64,000 nucleotides of DNA from Sphagnum compactum (taxonomy: Eukaryota; Bryophyta; Sphagnopsida; Sphagnales). Below the pieces are notes generated by a model. That model searched no databases. It was not told the origin of the DNA and was given only the letters and a program-made list of their open reading frames with translations. Each line of letters starts with the position of its first letter. Positions within the stretch are counted from its first letter, which is position 1. Shown here piece by piece: positions 12,701 through 21,870 of this stretch. The stretch lies in assembly GCA_965153455.1 (NCBI GenBank), contig OZ234495.1:3038001-3102000 (forward strand), in the 5' to 3' direction. A program made the position numbers and the translations under genes.

Positions 12701-13125
12701 AAACAAAGTCCAAATGTGATGAATTTTTTTTTGCATTTTCCACCTAAAATTTGCGAATTTTTTTTTGGAAATTTTGAGAATAATGTCCCAGAATATTCTC
12801 ACTTTATTTTATATTTGCCGAAATTTTCATTGTAATTGCCTGCTGAAAAGTACCAAAGTGGAACCAAGAAGGAAAGGGAATAGCACAAGGGAAGTAAGTC
12901 AAAGGACGGACGGATGGATGGATGTATGTGGGGATGAGGAAAATGCGCCAGCAAACTGGCAAGGAAGGTGGGTATGGCATGCATTTCAATTGATTAATTT
13001 TAAGTGAGAATTTAAGGGCGCTCAACAATAATCCCAAGATGAACGGAAACTGTTCATAAATCGGCGATTCATAAATTTTAATTAATTTTGGCTATGATGA
13101 CAACATCGACAGAAACAGTTACCGA

Positions 13126-13294
13126 TTCATTCATTCATTCATTCATTTTTCGTAGCAAGTTCCTCACTCAGTAATGCACTGTCCACAATAATAGCCATGG
13201 CAGCTGCTGTCCCTGCCCCAATAGCCAAAAAGGCGCCCTTCCTCGACACCTATGGGGCTATAATGGAATAAATAATAATAATAATAATAATAAA
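13126..13294. repeat. (ATTC)n and (AAT)n microsatellites
   Basis: ATTC repeats occupy about 13126-13147 and AAT repeats about 13267-13293. Between them is a short GC-richer segment with an open frame (13197-13271). Confidence 0.9.
13197..13271 (+). CDS. short open frame of doubtful status (24 residues)
   Basis: ATG in a strong plant start context (AGCCATGGCAGC) opens MAAAVPAPIAKKAPFLDTYG, then AIME and stop. The Ala/Lys-rich start, GC content and codon use resemble the first codons of a plastid-targeted protein, unlike the surrounding AT-rich DNA. There is no GT donor before the stop, so it is not an obvious first exon. It may be a truncated gene piece. Very uncertain. Confidence 0.2.
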   Translation: MAAAVPAPIAKKAPFLDTYGAIME

Positions 13295-13779
13295 ATTAAC
13301 CCCAGGACCACAATTCTTTTTTTTTTTTTTTTTCAATTTTGTGATGTAGTCACACTGGGAACCATCCATAGGAGCCTGGATTTAGCCAGGCTTGGCTATA
13401 GGGCAGATAGCAAGGCTATAGCTTTTGGAATCTCGATACTTCTCCGGCTACCTGTAGGATCACAGAGTTTAAATAAAGGACCTTTTTTATTTTTTTTGGC
13501 CCCCTTAAAGTATTAAAAAAAAATTGAAATTTTTTTCCAAAATAATCCTTTGAGAAGGTCGCAGCTCGTTTTTGAATTTTTTTGAAAAAAACCATGGTTT
13601 TTTTCAAAAATTCATAATTAAAATAATAAAGAAGTTTTTTAAAATGAATTTATAATTAAAAATTTCATCAAGAAACGAAAGATTGGGAAAAAAAAAACTT
13701 CACTTTTCAAGTCTGGCCTGAAGAAGTTGAATTTGGATAGCTCCTCCCAAACCTAAACCCTAAACACTAAAGGGAAAAG

Positions 13780-14340
13780 TACCAATTTGAAACAGAGGAG
13801 TAGACGCCAAAAGCAAGGAGCACAAGGGCAACAACATCACGACATAGCAAAGAGGTACCTAAGTGGGAGCAAGCCACACTAGGGACGAGCAAGGAACAAA
13901 GGAGCAATAGTGTCAAATAAAGAATGCAACAGTCACAACACCAACCAAGGAATGAGGAGTAATAGTGTCAAGCAAGGATAGAGGAATAGCAAAGTCGAAC
14001 AAGGAATAAAAGAGCAAGAGTGTTGAACAAAGTAAAAAAAGGGGCAACATTGAACAAGGAGAAAGGAAGAGCAATGTCGAGCAAGTAGCGCAGGAGTTGC
14101 GCGTAGGAGTTGTCACATGGAACAAGGACAAAAGGAGCAACAACATTGAGCAAAAGCATCAAGCAAAGATAAGAGGAGCAGCAACATCAAACAAAAACAA
14201 GATGAGTAGCAATGACAAGCAAAGAGCATTGAACAGAGAACAACAACGTCACACAAAGAGCAAAAGAACGAGAATGTTGAGCAAGGAACATCAAATAACA
14301 ACAACAATAACTAATCTAAACAACTAACAAAGAAGAGACA
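13780..14340 (+). repeat. AGCAA-rich degenerate short-period repeat
   Basis: Loose recurrence of GAGCAACAACATCGAGCAA, AAGGAATGAGGAGTAATAG and similar, purine-rich on the plus strand. Long open frames on both strands here come from the repeat and the lack of TA-rich stops; they are not taken as genes. Confidence 0.75.
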
Positions 14341-14419
14341 AGAAAAAACACAAAATACACAATGAGAGAAAAGTGTTGAAACATTTTTTTTATATCATCT
14401 TGCACTAAAGTAATGTCAT

Positions 14420-14560
14420 TTATTGGCTAAACCCTAAACCTAACTAAATCCTAAATTAATTTCTAACTATTGACTAAACACTAAATCCTACTAACTAATG
14501 ACCCTTAACTTTAAACCTAATTCATTCTAAACCCTAAAACCTTGACCTTGAATTTTTTTT
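14420..14560 (-). repeat. degenerate CCCTAAA telomere-like tract
   Basis: Contains AAACCCTAAACC, AACCCTAAAACC and many one-off variants (CTAAATCCTA, CTAACTAAATCC), in the CCCTAAA orientation of the plant telomere repeat. Confidence 0.5.
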
Positions 14561-15040
14561 AGTACGTTATCAAAGTTTCAATTAAATATAAATATACATT
14601 TGATCAGGGTTTCGAAGGCTTGGTTCTCACTTTACATAAAACTTTGTGATTGGGTTTCATAACGGGTATCATTCAATATGATACCTTGAAATATTCAAAC
14701 TAAGAACCAGCTTGAAACCTTGTTCAATTTTCACATAATTTTTTATACCTAACCAACAATGGTAAAAACCACATTTGTTCCGTTGTTTGTCGTTCTTGTC
14801 TACCAAGGCAAGGATATTGTGTTTAGATTCATTATAGAGTATATAGCTTAAGGGATCGTGGCCCTTAGGTAATAATAGGTCTATTTTTTATATGAGGATT
14901 GTTGAAAGATGATATTTTGGCTTGTGTTGAAACTTGAGATTAGTTACAGAGTTATAATGTTTTGAAAGATTTTGGTTTCTTTTAAAGGATTTTTTGAAGA
15001 CAATAATTTTGCATGGTGAAATATTTGGGTAGCAAGCCTT

Positions 15041-15163
15041 AAATTTGAAGCCTTAAATGCCAATCAAGGGGCCCCTTGTGGAAAGCCATTGAATGATATT
15101 TTGGCCTTCCATTCAATAGCCTTCCACAATGGGCCCCTTGAAGGGCATTTAAGGCTTCAAATT
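15041..15163. repeat. hairpin with 55-bp arms and 14-base loop
   Basis: The left arm, 15041-15095 (AAATTTGAAGCCTTAAATGC onward), pairs with 15110-15163. About 85% of positions match, including the GGGGCCCCTTG/CAATGGGCCCC and AGCCTT cores. The short loop is ATATTTTGGCCTTC. It could be a tiny MITE or a long precursor-like foldback; transcription cannot be judged from sequence. Confidence 0.75.
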
Positions 15164-15524
15164 GAAGGGCAAAAATGTGTGGGACCCTTTATTTACATGT
15201 GAAAGGCAACTTTTCTTTTTTGTTTCCTTTCAATCCATCAATGAGAAGGGCACTTGTTAAAAAAGACTTTGCATAATTTGATAAAGAATATTGACACTCC
15301 ACATGTTCTTTGAGGCTGGATACACTTGATGGTTTAATGCAGGTATAACTCTAGTTGGGCCTACACCAAATATACCTGGATATCCATAAAGTGGAGCCCA
15401 TTTGGTCCCCACTCTCATCACCTCTTTTGGATCTCATCCCCCTAAGTTGTATTATCCATAAAGTGTCCAAATAAGGGACCAAAACCCAGGATGGGATCCC
15501 CAAACTAGGCACAACTACTTTTTT

Positions 15525-15800
15525 TGGGGGGTCAACTATGGGCTGCCCACCTATGGGCTATGGTATGGGGGCTATATGGGCTTAGGGCTAGAAGGTTAGG
15601 GGGCTATCGGTTCCAGGGGTATGGGGGCCAATGGCTACATGGCTATTGGCTAGTGGCAATGACTATTGGCTATGTGGTCATGAATTATATGGCTATTGAT
15701 TATGGGTATTGGTTATTGGTTAGTGATTATTGGTTATATGGACATTAATTATGTGATTATTGGTTATGGGTATATGGCTATGGTTATTGACTATATGGAT
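15525..15800 (+). repeat. TGGCTAT/TATTGGTTAT low-complexity block
   Basis: A run of ATGGGCTATGG, TATATGGGC, TATTGGCTA and GATTATTGGTTATATGG units with no fixed period. It passes directly into a TTTAGGG-like region. The open frame over it (74 codons) translates the repeat. Confidence 0.75.
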
Positions 15801-16560
15801 AGGGTTAGGTTTGGTCTTTTAGGGTTTGGGGTTAGGACGAGCTTTATGTGGGTTTGAATGTTTGGTTTTTAGGGTTTTATTTTAAGTGTTTAGGGTCAGG
15901 TTTTTTCAAGAGTGGTCTGATTTTTAGAGTTCAAAATTTTTGGACCATAACATGGTTTGTACTTGTGTAGAACATTGGAGTTAAAAACCAATATTTATAG
16001 TTAAAATTAAAAAGACACAACAATGGACTAAATATAATGATGAAAAATATTGTTCTACGTTCATGCTTTTATGTATGAAAAATGAAAAAATGAAAAAATC
16101 AACCCCAAAAAGGTGGGTTTAGAGTTAAGGTAGGTTGGAACTTGTAGATTTAGATCCTCATGACAAATATATATGGAAGAAATCATTCTAATAAACTTTC
16201 ATTTGAAAATTTGAGAGATGTTTTTTCAAATAATGATGGTTTTATTTCTACCTCAAGTGGTGAGGAGATCCTAGAGGATATGGATCAAAAAGTTTTAATT
16301 AGGGTTTGTTGTTTGATATTTAAGATTTTTAAGTTTGATTTTTAAGGTTCAGATTTAAAGTTTAGGGGTTGCGGTTAGAGTTTTTAGTCGTAATTTTTTG
16401 ATTTCAGGTCTTATTTATAGGATTTCAAGTTAAGGTTTGGTGTTTAGGATTTTTTAATTTTTTAATGTTGATTTTGAAAGTTTCTAACTTAAGGTTTAAG
16501 GTTTAGGTCTAAATTTTGAAGCCTCGTTTGTTTGTACGGTTTAGAATTAAAGTTTAGGGT
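15800..16560 (+). repeat. degenerate TTTAGGG telomere-like region
   Basis: Scattered TTTAGGGTTTGGGGTTAGG, TTTTTAGGGTTTTA, GTGTTTAGGGTCAGG and AGGTTTAAGGTTTAGG, in the TTTAGGG orientation, opposite to the tract at 14420-14560. Highly decayed, with no tandem heptamers left in phase. Confidence 0.5.
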
Positions 16561-16894
16561 GATCTTCTTATGAAATAGAAGTTGGGGAAAAGGGATGAAA
16601 AAAAAAAAAAAAAGGAAAGGGCAAAGGGTTTCAGATTTTATTTTGGTGTTGATTTCTTGGGAAGAAGTTAGTTACTCCATTGTCACAAGTTTGGCCACAA
16701 TGATCTTGTGGTCCAAACTAGTGTTGTGACGATATTATTCGGTTCTAGGGTTAAATCCGGGATTGTGCGGAGTTAACAACAATTTGTTGGAAGTAGCACC
16801 TGAATTGGACCGTGAACTAGTGTCTTTTGCTAGATCTTTTGAACAAAAATTGGAATTTGTGAAACAACATTTTAAAACATAGTTACAAAATCCT

Positions 16895-17253
16895 TAAATA
16901 AAAGATTTGTAATTTTTTAGGGAAAATTTTAAATTCACACCTTTTTTGGTTAAATTCGCACCCTTTCTTCGCGCGATTTTCGGCAGACCTGCAGGCTCTA
17001 AGAACAAGACAAGCACGACCAGAGACAAGTCTCACTTTGAATAGGTGGAAGGACGCAAGTGTGGGGTCTATGGTCAATCAGGGCACAACTCGAGAACTTG
17101 CCCGAGAACTTGCCTGCAGAAGTAATTGAACTGATAAAGGAACATACTCTTAAAGTTTAATCTGCATAAAATCGGACGCGCGAAGGGTGTGAATTTAACC
17201 AAAAAAAGGTGTGAATTTAAAATTTTCCTAAATAAAAGATTTGTAATTTTTTA
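16895..17253 (+). mobile_element. small TIR element with captured zinc-knuckle fragment
   Basis: The element (16920-17228, 309 bp) starts GGGAAAATTTTAAATTCAC and ends with the near-perfect reverse complement. The inverted repeats run about 60 bp, from 16920 to about 16982 and from about 17165 to 17228, and include a CGCGCG-type motif next to AAAATCG. It is flanked by identical 25-bp direct repeats, 16895-16919 and 17229-17253 (TAAATAAAAGATTTG...). The interior is GC-richer and carries a protein-like fragment. TIR structure and flanking repeats are directly visible; calling it a Pack-type transposon is inference. A 25-bp flanking repeat is longer than the 2-11 bp target duplications of known plant DNA transposons. 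Confidence 0.78.
16982..17125 (+). pseudogene. captured C-terminal fragment with CCHC-like zinc knuckle
   Basis: Inside the small TIR element, one frame reads GRPAGSKNKTSTTRDKSHFE, an in-frame TAG (17042-17044), then VEGRKCGVYGQSGHNSRTCP and RTCLQK before TAA. The GRPxGSKNK stretch followed by CGxxGQxGHNxRTCP resembles the C-terminal zinc knuckle of MULE/FAR1-type proteins; the second Cys of the CX2CX4HX5C pattern is Tyr here. With a stop and a lost ligand it is not functional. Its GC content and codon look differ from the surrounding AT-rich DNA, as expected for a captured gene piece. It could also be the remnant of the element's own transposase. Confidence 0.6.
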
Positions 17254-17589
17254 CAAACTTATAAGTAAATTGAACTTGATAGTTAAATATTAATTTTACT
17301 AAGTTGTTGAACTGGATATCTACATAGACCAATGTTTTAATATTTTAGTTTGTTGGAAGACCTTGCTTGGTCTCGTACAATTTTGAGCATTGGGAAGTGT
17401 GTAGCATGCACAAGGAGTTGGACTTGAAGGTTCTTGAATTTGGAAAAATGTGCAAGAATGGTACCAAAGGGTTGGTTGGTGCTTTTTTTAATTTGTTTTG
17501 TTTTTTGGCTGTTGATTTCTTGCACCAACCGACTGCAAGGAAATTACATGTAATCTCCCTTCGCACCAGACCATTAGGTGAGATTCACA

Positions 17590-17690
17590 AGGAGCCCGAA
17601 TTTGCACTCGGGATATGCCGCTCTCTGTGCCCTGCACACGGTATTCTTTAGTAAAAGGCTAAAGAATAGTTCGCTTTGCGCTGAACACGC
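17590..17690 (+). repeat. dispersed repeat, copy 1
   Basis: Shares with 40196-40290 the order AATTTGCAC, ATxCCGCT, GTGC, GGTATTCTTTA, AAAxGxxAA, TTCxC.TTGC.CTGA.CAC. The two copies lie more than 22 kb apart in the same orientation. Confidence 0.55.
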
Positions 17691-17710
17691 GGCTTAAGAA
17701 ATTGTACTCG

Positions 17711-17830
17711 GAGAGGACCCCAAAGGACACCGCACTTTTTGACCTAAGGTCTTTCTGAAAAACAAAACTTGGAGAGGACCCCAAAGTACACCGTGCTTTT
17801 TGACCCAAGGTTTTTTCCGGAAAAAAAAAA
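17711..17830. repeat. two-copy 60-bp tandem repeat
   Basis: The block GGAGAGGACCCCAAAG, then ACACCG, CTTTTTGACC and AAGGT, occurs at about 17711 and again at about 17771. The open frames across it on the minus strand simply repeat the same peptide and are not taken as a gene. Confidence 0.7.
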
Positions 17831-18034
17831 AAAAACTCACTAATGCAGGTGTTTCATTTTTCCGAAATACCCGCTGAAAGAAGGTGTCCGCCAATTACAC
17901 TAAAAAAAATTGGAGCCGGTCTTCACGGGTCCTGAGTCTTGTCACGGGTGACTTGGGAGCACATGGGCCCTTCAAAAGTAAGGACTGGTTGTTGGTAGTA
18001 AGTAGGAGTGGTTGGGGGAGTGGGCCAAGGCAAA

Positions 18035-18648
18035 TTGACCCCCCCCACATTGGGATCATGGTAAAAAAAAACCCAAAAAACCCATTTAAATTGCTTACAA
18101 ATATTCTAAATATTTCTATATATTATCTCGACAATCTAAAAGCAGGGTCCGGGAGTCCAAATCTATATTTTTTGGGGGGCCTAATATGGCCATTAAAATG
18201 GGTTTTAGGGTTTTCACCATGATCCCAATGTGAGGAGTCCAAATCTATATTTTTGGGGGGCCTAATATGGCCATTAAAATGGGTTTTGGGGTTTTCACCA
18301 TGATCCCAATGTGAGGAGTCCAAATCTATGTTTTTTGGGGGCTCTAATATGGCCATTGAAATGGGTTTTGGGGTTTTCACCATGATCCCAATGTGAGGAG
18401 TCCAAATCTATATTTTTTGGGGGGCCTAATATGGCCATTAAAATGGGTTTAAGGGTTTTCACCATGATCCCAATGTGAGGAGTCCAAATCTATATCTTTT
18501 GGGGGGCCTAATATGGCCATTAAAATGGGTTTAAGGGTTTTCACCATGATCCCAATGTGAGGAGTCCAAATCTATATTTTTTGGGGGTCTAATATGGCCA
18601 TTGAAATGGGTTTTGGGGTTTTCACCATGATCCCAATGTGGGGGTCAA
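18035..18648. mobile_element. TIR element filled by an 82-bp minisatellite
   Basis: The left end (18035-18088) begins TTGACCCCCC, followed by CACATTGGGATCATGG. The right end (18604-18648) is its reverse complement, finishing CCCAATGTGGGGGTCAA. Between them are six tandem copies of an 82-bp unit, starting at 18153, 18235, 18316, 18398, 18480 and 18562. Each unit ends with a copy of the right-end sequence (CACCATGATCCCAATGTG), so the array appears to have grown by repeating the right terminus. The units differ by only a few bases. A target duplication was not clear. Confidence 0.7.
18153..18642. repeat. 82-bp tandem array, six copies
   Basis: Unit: GAGTCCAAATCTATATTTTT, a G-run, CCTAATATGGCCATTAAAAT, GGGTTTT and CACCATGATCCCAATGTGAG. 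Spacing is 82, 81, 82, 82 and 82 bases. Long minus-strand open frames here are translations of the repeat and not genes. Confidence 0.92.
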
Positions 18649-19059
18649 GTCAATACGCCCCGGCCGAGGGGGGAAAGTGAGGGGGTGGGGTGCGAGTGAG
18701 TTAACCGAGTAGTAGTAATTTATTGTTGTGAAGAGGTTAGGGGTTTTGTGATTGTCATGAATGACGTTGTGCGCAGCTTTGTCTGTCTCATGTGCAAAAC
18801 ACGAGTTTTTTCAAGCTACCATACTTGATCAATGATATGATATGATATGAGGGGGGATGATGGCGGGGGGATGATGTGTCCGTGGTCTATCCGTAGTAGT
18901 AGTAGCAGCGACAACATATGCCCACACACACAAACACAGCTGGTCCTTTCTTTCTTGGTAGGTGCACAAATTTCTTTGTTGCAAAAAACAATAGCCGTCA
19001 TTATTGATGGTTTTCTCGAGTCGTTACAGATATACCATCTGAGTCACACCTACCCTTTC

Positions 19060-19450
19060 ATGCACACACACAAAAGCAGAGCATTTCAAGCATGGATATG
19101 GGTCAGGGAACCAGCTTGAGAAATTCCTTTCACACACACACCCACACAAGTAGAAGCATTTCAAGCATGGATATGGGTCAGGAACCAGCTTGAGAAATTC
19201 CTCTCACATATACACACAAGTAGAAGCATTTCAAGCATGGATATGGGTCAGGAACCAGCTTGAGAAATTCCTTTCACACACACACACACACACACACACA
19301 AGTAGAGCATTTCAAGCATGGATATGGGTCAGGACCCAGCTTGAGAAATTCCTTTCAGTGATAGGTAAGGCCTGTGGTTGAGGTTCTTATGAGAGTATAA
19401 GGGTACCACACACAAGCAGAGCATTCCAAGCATGCATATGGGTGAAGAAC
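19060..19450 (+). repeat. tandem repeat of about 70-80 bp with CA tracts
   Basis: The block GCATTTCAAGCATGGATATG, then GGTCAGGA(A/C)CCAGCTTGAG, recurs at 19081, 19156, 19226 and 19308. A diverged fifth copy is at 19421. Copies are separated by (CA)n tracts of variable length, the longest about 19275-19300, which explains the uneven spacing of 75, 70, 82 and 113 bases. Confidence 0.88.
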
Positions 19451-19830
19451 CAGCTTGCAGAATTCATTTCAGTGGTAGGTTAGGCCCGTGCTTGAGGGCC
19501 TTACCAGAATAAAGGTAACACCTGAGGCAGTGGCCCAGGTGGTTGCCTTCTGGTTAAGGACTGCCACCTCTAAGGCGGTGGTGCATTCTAGTCTAATCTG
19601 AATAAGGGTACTGCTCAAGGCAGCATCAGCCAAGTGGTGCTGCTGCCCTCTGGTTATGGACTCATCCAGAGCATAAAGCAACTGCCTCCCCTGATCAATT
19701 TGTAAGGACAAACATTTCCGAATGCAACGTTCCTGCTTAGAAATGGAAGATGCCTCTGGCAAAGCTGAGTGAGTCTCTACCCTTTTAAGGTGCGCTCCAA
19801 ATACAATGTGAAATTTCTAGCAGTGCTTTA
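19363..19830 (+). repeat. dispersed repeat copy beyond the phytocyanin 3' side
   Basis: Two to three internal sub-repeats of GGTTAGGCCCGTG, GAGGGCCTTACCAGAATA and AGGGTA, then ATAAAGCAACTGCCTCCC, CAATTTGTAAGGACAAACAT, GTGAGTCT, AAGGTGCGCTCCAAA and TGAAATTTCTAGCAGTGCTT. The same series occurs within the phytocyanin intron at about 20880-21230. Confidence 0.75.
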
Positions 19831-20379
19831 GATGAATTATAGAAGGCCGGTGATGGTTATAATTCCCAGGCAGATTGATCAGGTACAAAGGCAATGCCAA
19901 AAACAAAAAAATTCAATGGGCGGAAGAGGTATATATATGCTGCTGCAACTCAGTACTTGTGAAAAGGAGAAAACTGGGTTTGTGAATCCGGTCAATTTGA
20001 GGTCCAACATAACTGTGAAATCATTTTTACTTTGCAAAAACAAAAGTGGGGGGGACAACAACAAAAATTAACTGATTTTCATCACAAAAGTGTAGAAGTA
20101 TTCAACTTGATGATAGGAATCATGCAAAAAGTCTTTTGGTTGATTGTGATCATAACTAGATATAGCCAAAGTAAAATTGTGCTTCTAATCCTCCTCAACT
20201 TCCTTATAAAAATCTCTGCTTCTGATCTTAAGGATGTTTATAAGCCCCCTAGTGATTGAGATTACCCAGGATACAGCAGCTAGCAGCTGTACCTCACCTT
20301 CACTGATCAACAGGAAAGAGAGAGTGTGAGCTAATAACAGCATATCCTTAAGTAATGAGGGGTACCTACTAATGTGGTT

Positions 20380-21642
20380 TTACCAGAAGAGAGAAAAGCA
20401 TGCAACAGAGAGAGCTCCAAAGACCACAGCAGCAGCAGAAGCTGGAAGAGAAGAAATAGTGCTACCGCTGGGTGGCGGAGGAGGAGGAGGAGGAGGAGTA
20501 GTAGAACTTGGAGGAGAAGGAGAAGCAGAAGTCACATTTATGGCAACTTTCTGACCTAACGAACAGTGGCCAGTGAAGCCACAGATGAAGTAGAGTGGTA
20601 CAGTGTTGCTGAGAGTAACAGTGGTGTTTCCATCAGCCCAAGTGTGAATGGGATTTGTGGTATTGCAAGCAGAGTAGGCAGCCTCTGTCACCTCCAATAC
20701 ATCATGTGCACCTGGTGTGTATTCGAACACTGCAATTTACACAAGGCCCAGCTAGAGATAGTCAGCAAAACCCTTTTTTTCAATACAATTTTCCATCAGA
20801 GAAGCATGATTTGAGCACAACTTCCAAACCTCCTTGCCACACAATTTTTCCAATTCTGTCAAGAGCTCAGAAGAAGTGGAAGGTAAGGCCCACGGTCGAG
20901 GGCATTACCAGAATAAGGGTACCTCCCAAGGCAGCAGCCTTGGTGGTGTTCACATTCTGGTTCCGCTTGAGGGCGTTACCAGAATAGGGGTACCCACCTG
21001 AGGTGGCAGCCAAGGTGGTGCTCACATTCTGGTCATGCCCTCATCCTAGGGCCTTGCCGGGCATAAAGCAACTGCCCCCCAATCTATCAATTTGTAAGGA
21101 TGAACATTTCAGAACAAAATGTTCCTCCTAAAAAACAACATAAGATCCCTCTGGTGCAGCCGAGTGAATCTTACTTTTTAAGGTGTGCGCCAAACACGCT
21201 GTGAAATTTCTGGAAGTGCTTTTATGCTCAAGCAAAACACAAAGGCCTAAACTGTCCTACTGTTCAAAAGAGAATTCCTGAATGCTAGTCTCCAACCCCC
21301 AAACCTTGATTTGCAGATTGCCAACATGGGTATGCTACACTGAGCAATGTAAGTACACTCAGTGTGTGTAGCTGCTTCATCTGAATCAAAAGAGTTTTTG
21401 GAGGGAAACTTGGAAGCCCACTTACAAAGGCTGTCACCGGGAGCAAAGGTCTGGGTGTTGGCCCAGTCAGTGAGATAGGAACTGTTGAAAGAGTTACTTA
21501 ATCCAGGAGCTGCCCATTCGTCAGCGCCTCCAACGACATGCGTTGTGGCGCCTTGTGCATACTGCACCAGAGCCACTGCTACAACAGCCAGAAGCATCAG
21601 TCTTCCAGCCACAACAACAGCATTGCCTCTTCCCTGCACCAT
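20380..21642 (-). CDS. stellacyanin-like phytocyanin, GPI-anchored (2 exons)
   Basis: Blue copper protein of the phytocyanin family, expected on the outer face of the plasma membrane and the cell wall, where it is thought to act in electron transfer or as an arabinogalactan-like surface protein. Exon 1 is 21642-21426 and exon 2 is 20729-20380; the 696-bp intron has a GTAAGT donor (21425-21420) and a TTGCAG acceptor, splitting a Leu codon in phase 1. The product is 188 residues. Residues 1-31 form a signal peptide. The plastocyanin-like domain spans about 33-139. Predicted copper ligands are His81 (GAHDV), Cys122, His127 and Gln132 (GHCSLGQK), so the axial ligand is the stellacyanin-type Gln; Cys94-Cys128 would be the disulfide. 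NxS/T sites are at 53, 95, 107 and 137. A Pro/Ser-rich stretch with nine prolines (141-160) precedes a hydrophobic GPI-signal tail (171-188). I chose Met at 21642 because it directly precedes the signal peptide; an in-frame Met at 21693 would add 17 charged residues. No break is visible. Confidence 0.93.
20730..21425 (-). other. phytocyanin intron carrying a dispersed repeat
   Basis: Single phase-1 intron at the usual phytocyanin position, just before the FEYTPGAHD motif. About half of it (roughly 20880-21230) is a copy of the repeat found beyond the 3' end of the gene at about 19480-19830, in the same orientation. Shared landmarks are a GAGGGC-TTACCAGAATA block, an ATAAAGCAACTGCC block, CAATTTGTAAGGA and GTGAAATTTCT. 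Splice sites are intact, so the repeat appears to be tolerated. Confidence 0.85.
20880..21230 (+). repeat. dispersed repeat copy inside the phytocyanin intron
   Basis: Matches about 19480-19830 in the same plus-strand orientation, about 1.4 kb away, including GGTGTGCGCCAAACAC and TGAAATTTCTGGAAGTGCTT at the end. The 5' half contains its own duplication of the GAGGGC-TTACCAGAATA-GGGTACC module, near 20897 and 20970. Confidence 0.75.
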
Positions 21643-21870
21643 CTCTGCAGCAGCTTCACTCTGTTTCTCCTTCCTGATTCCACGAAAACCCAAAGCTTTA
21701 AAAAAATAAAATTTAAAAACACAAACAAACCCCTGAAAACACTTTCTTCTAGCTCTTCTTCTCTGGAAGCTTTAGATCTAGATCGGTGCTGTGGGCGAGT
21801 GTGTGAGTCTATAATGTATATGAAAGGAAAACTACAGCAGCAGCAGCAGCAGCAGCAGCTGATGGATTGT
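21643..21870 (-). promoter_or_regulatory. putative phytocyanin 5' UTR and core promoter
   Basis: Upstream of the chosen ATG, read on the minus strand, is a purine- and T-rich leader. A TATA-like stretch (ATATACATTATAG, about 21810-21823) lies some 170 bases before the ATG, which would give a 5' UTR of about 140 bases. Just upstream, 21835-21858 is a perfect (CAG)8 tract on the plus strand (CTG on the sense strand), a likely length-variable site in the promoter. The TATA assignment is inference from position and composition only. Confidence 0.4.

Noticed and set aside
13913-14327. Several long open frames on both strands
   Set aside because: The sequence is a degenerate AGCAA-rich repeat, and frames stay open on both strands at once because of composition.
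18123-18383. 86-residue minus-strand open frame with repeated peptide
   Set aside because: It is the translation of the 82-bp minisatellite; the repeat period and flanking TIR explain it.
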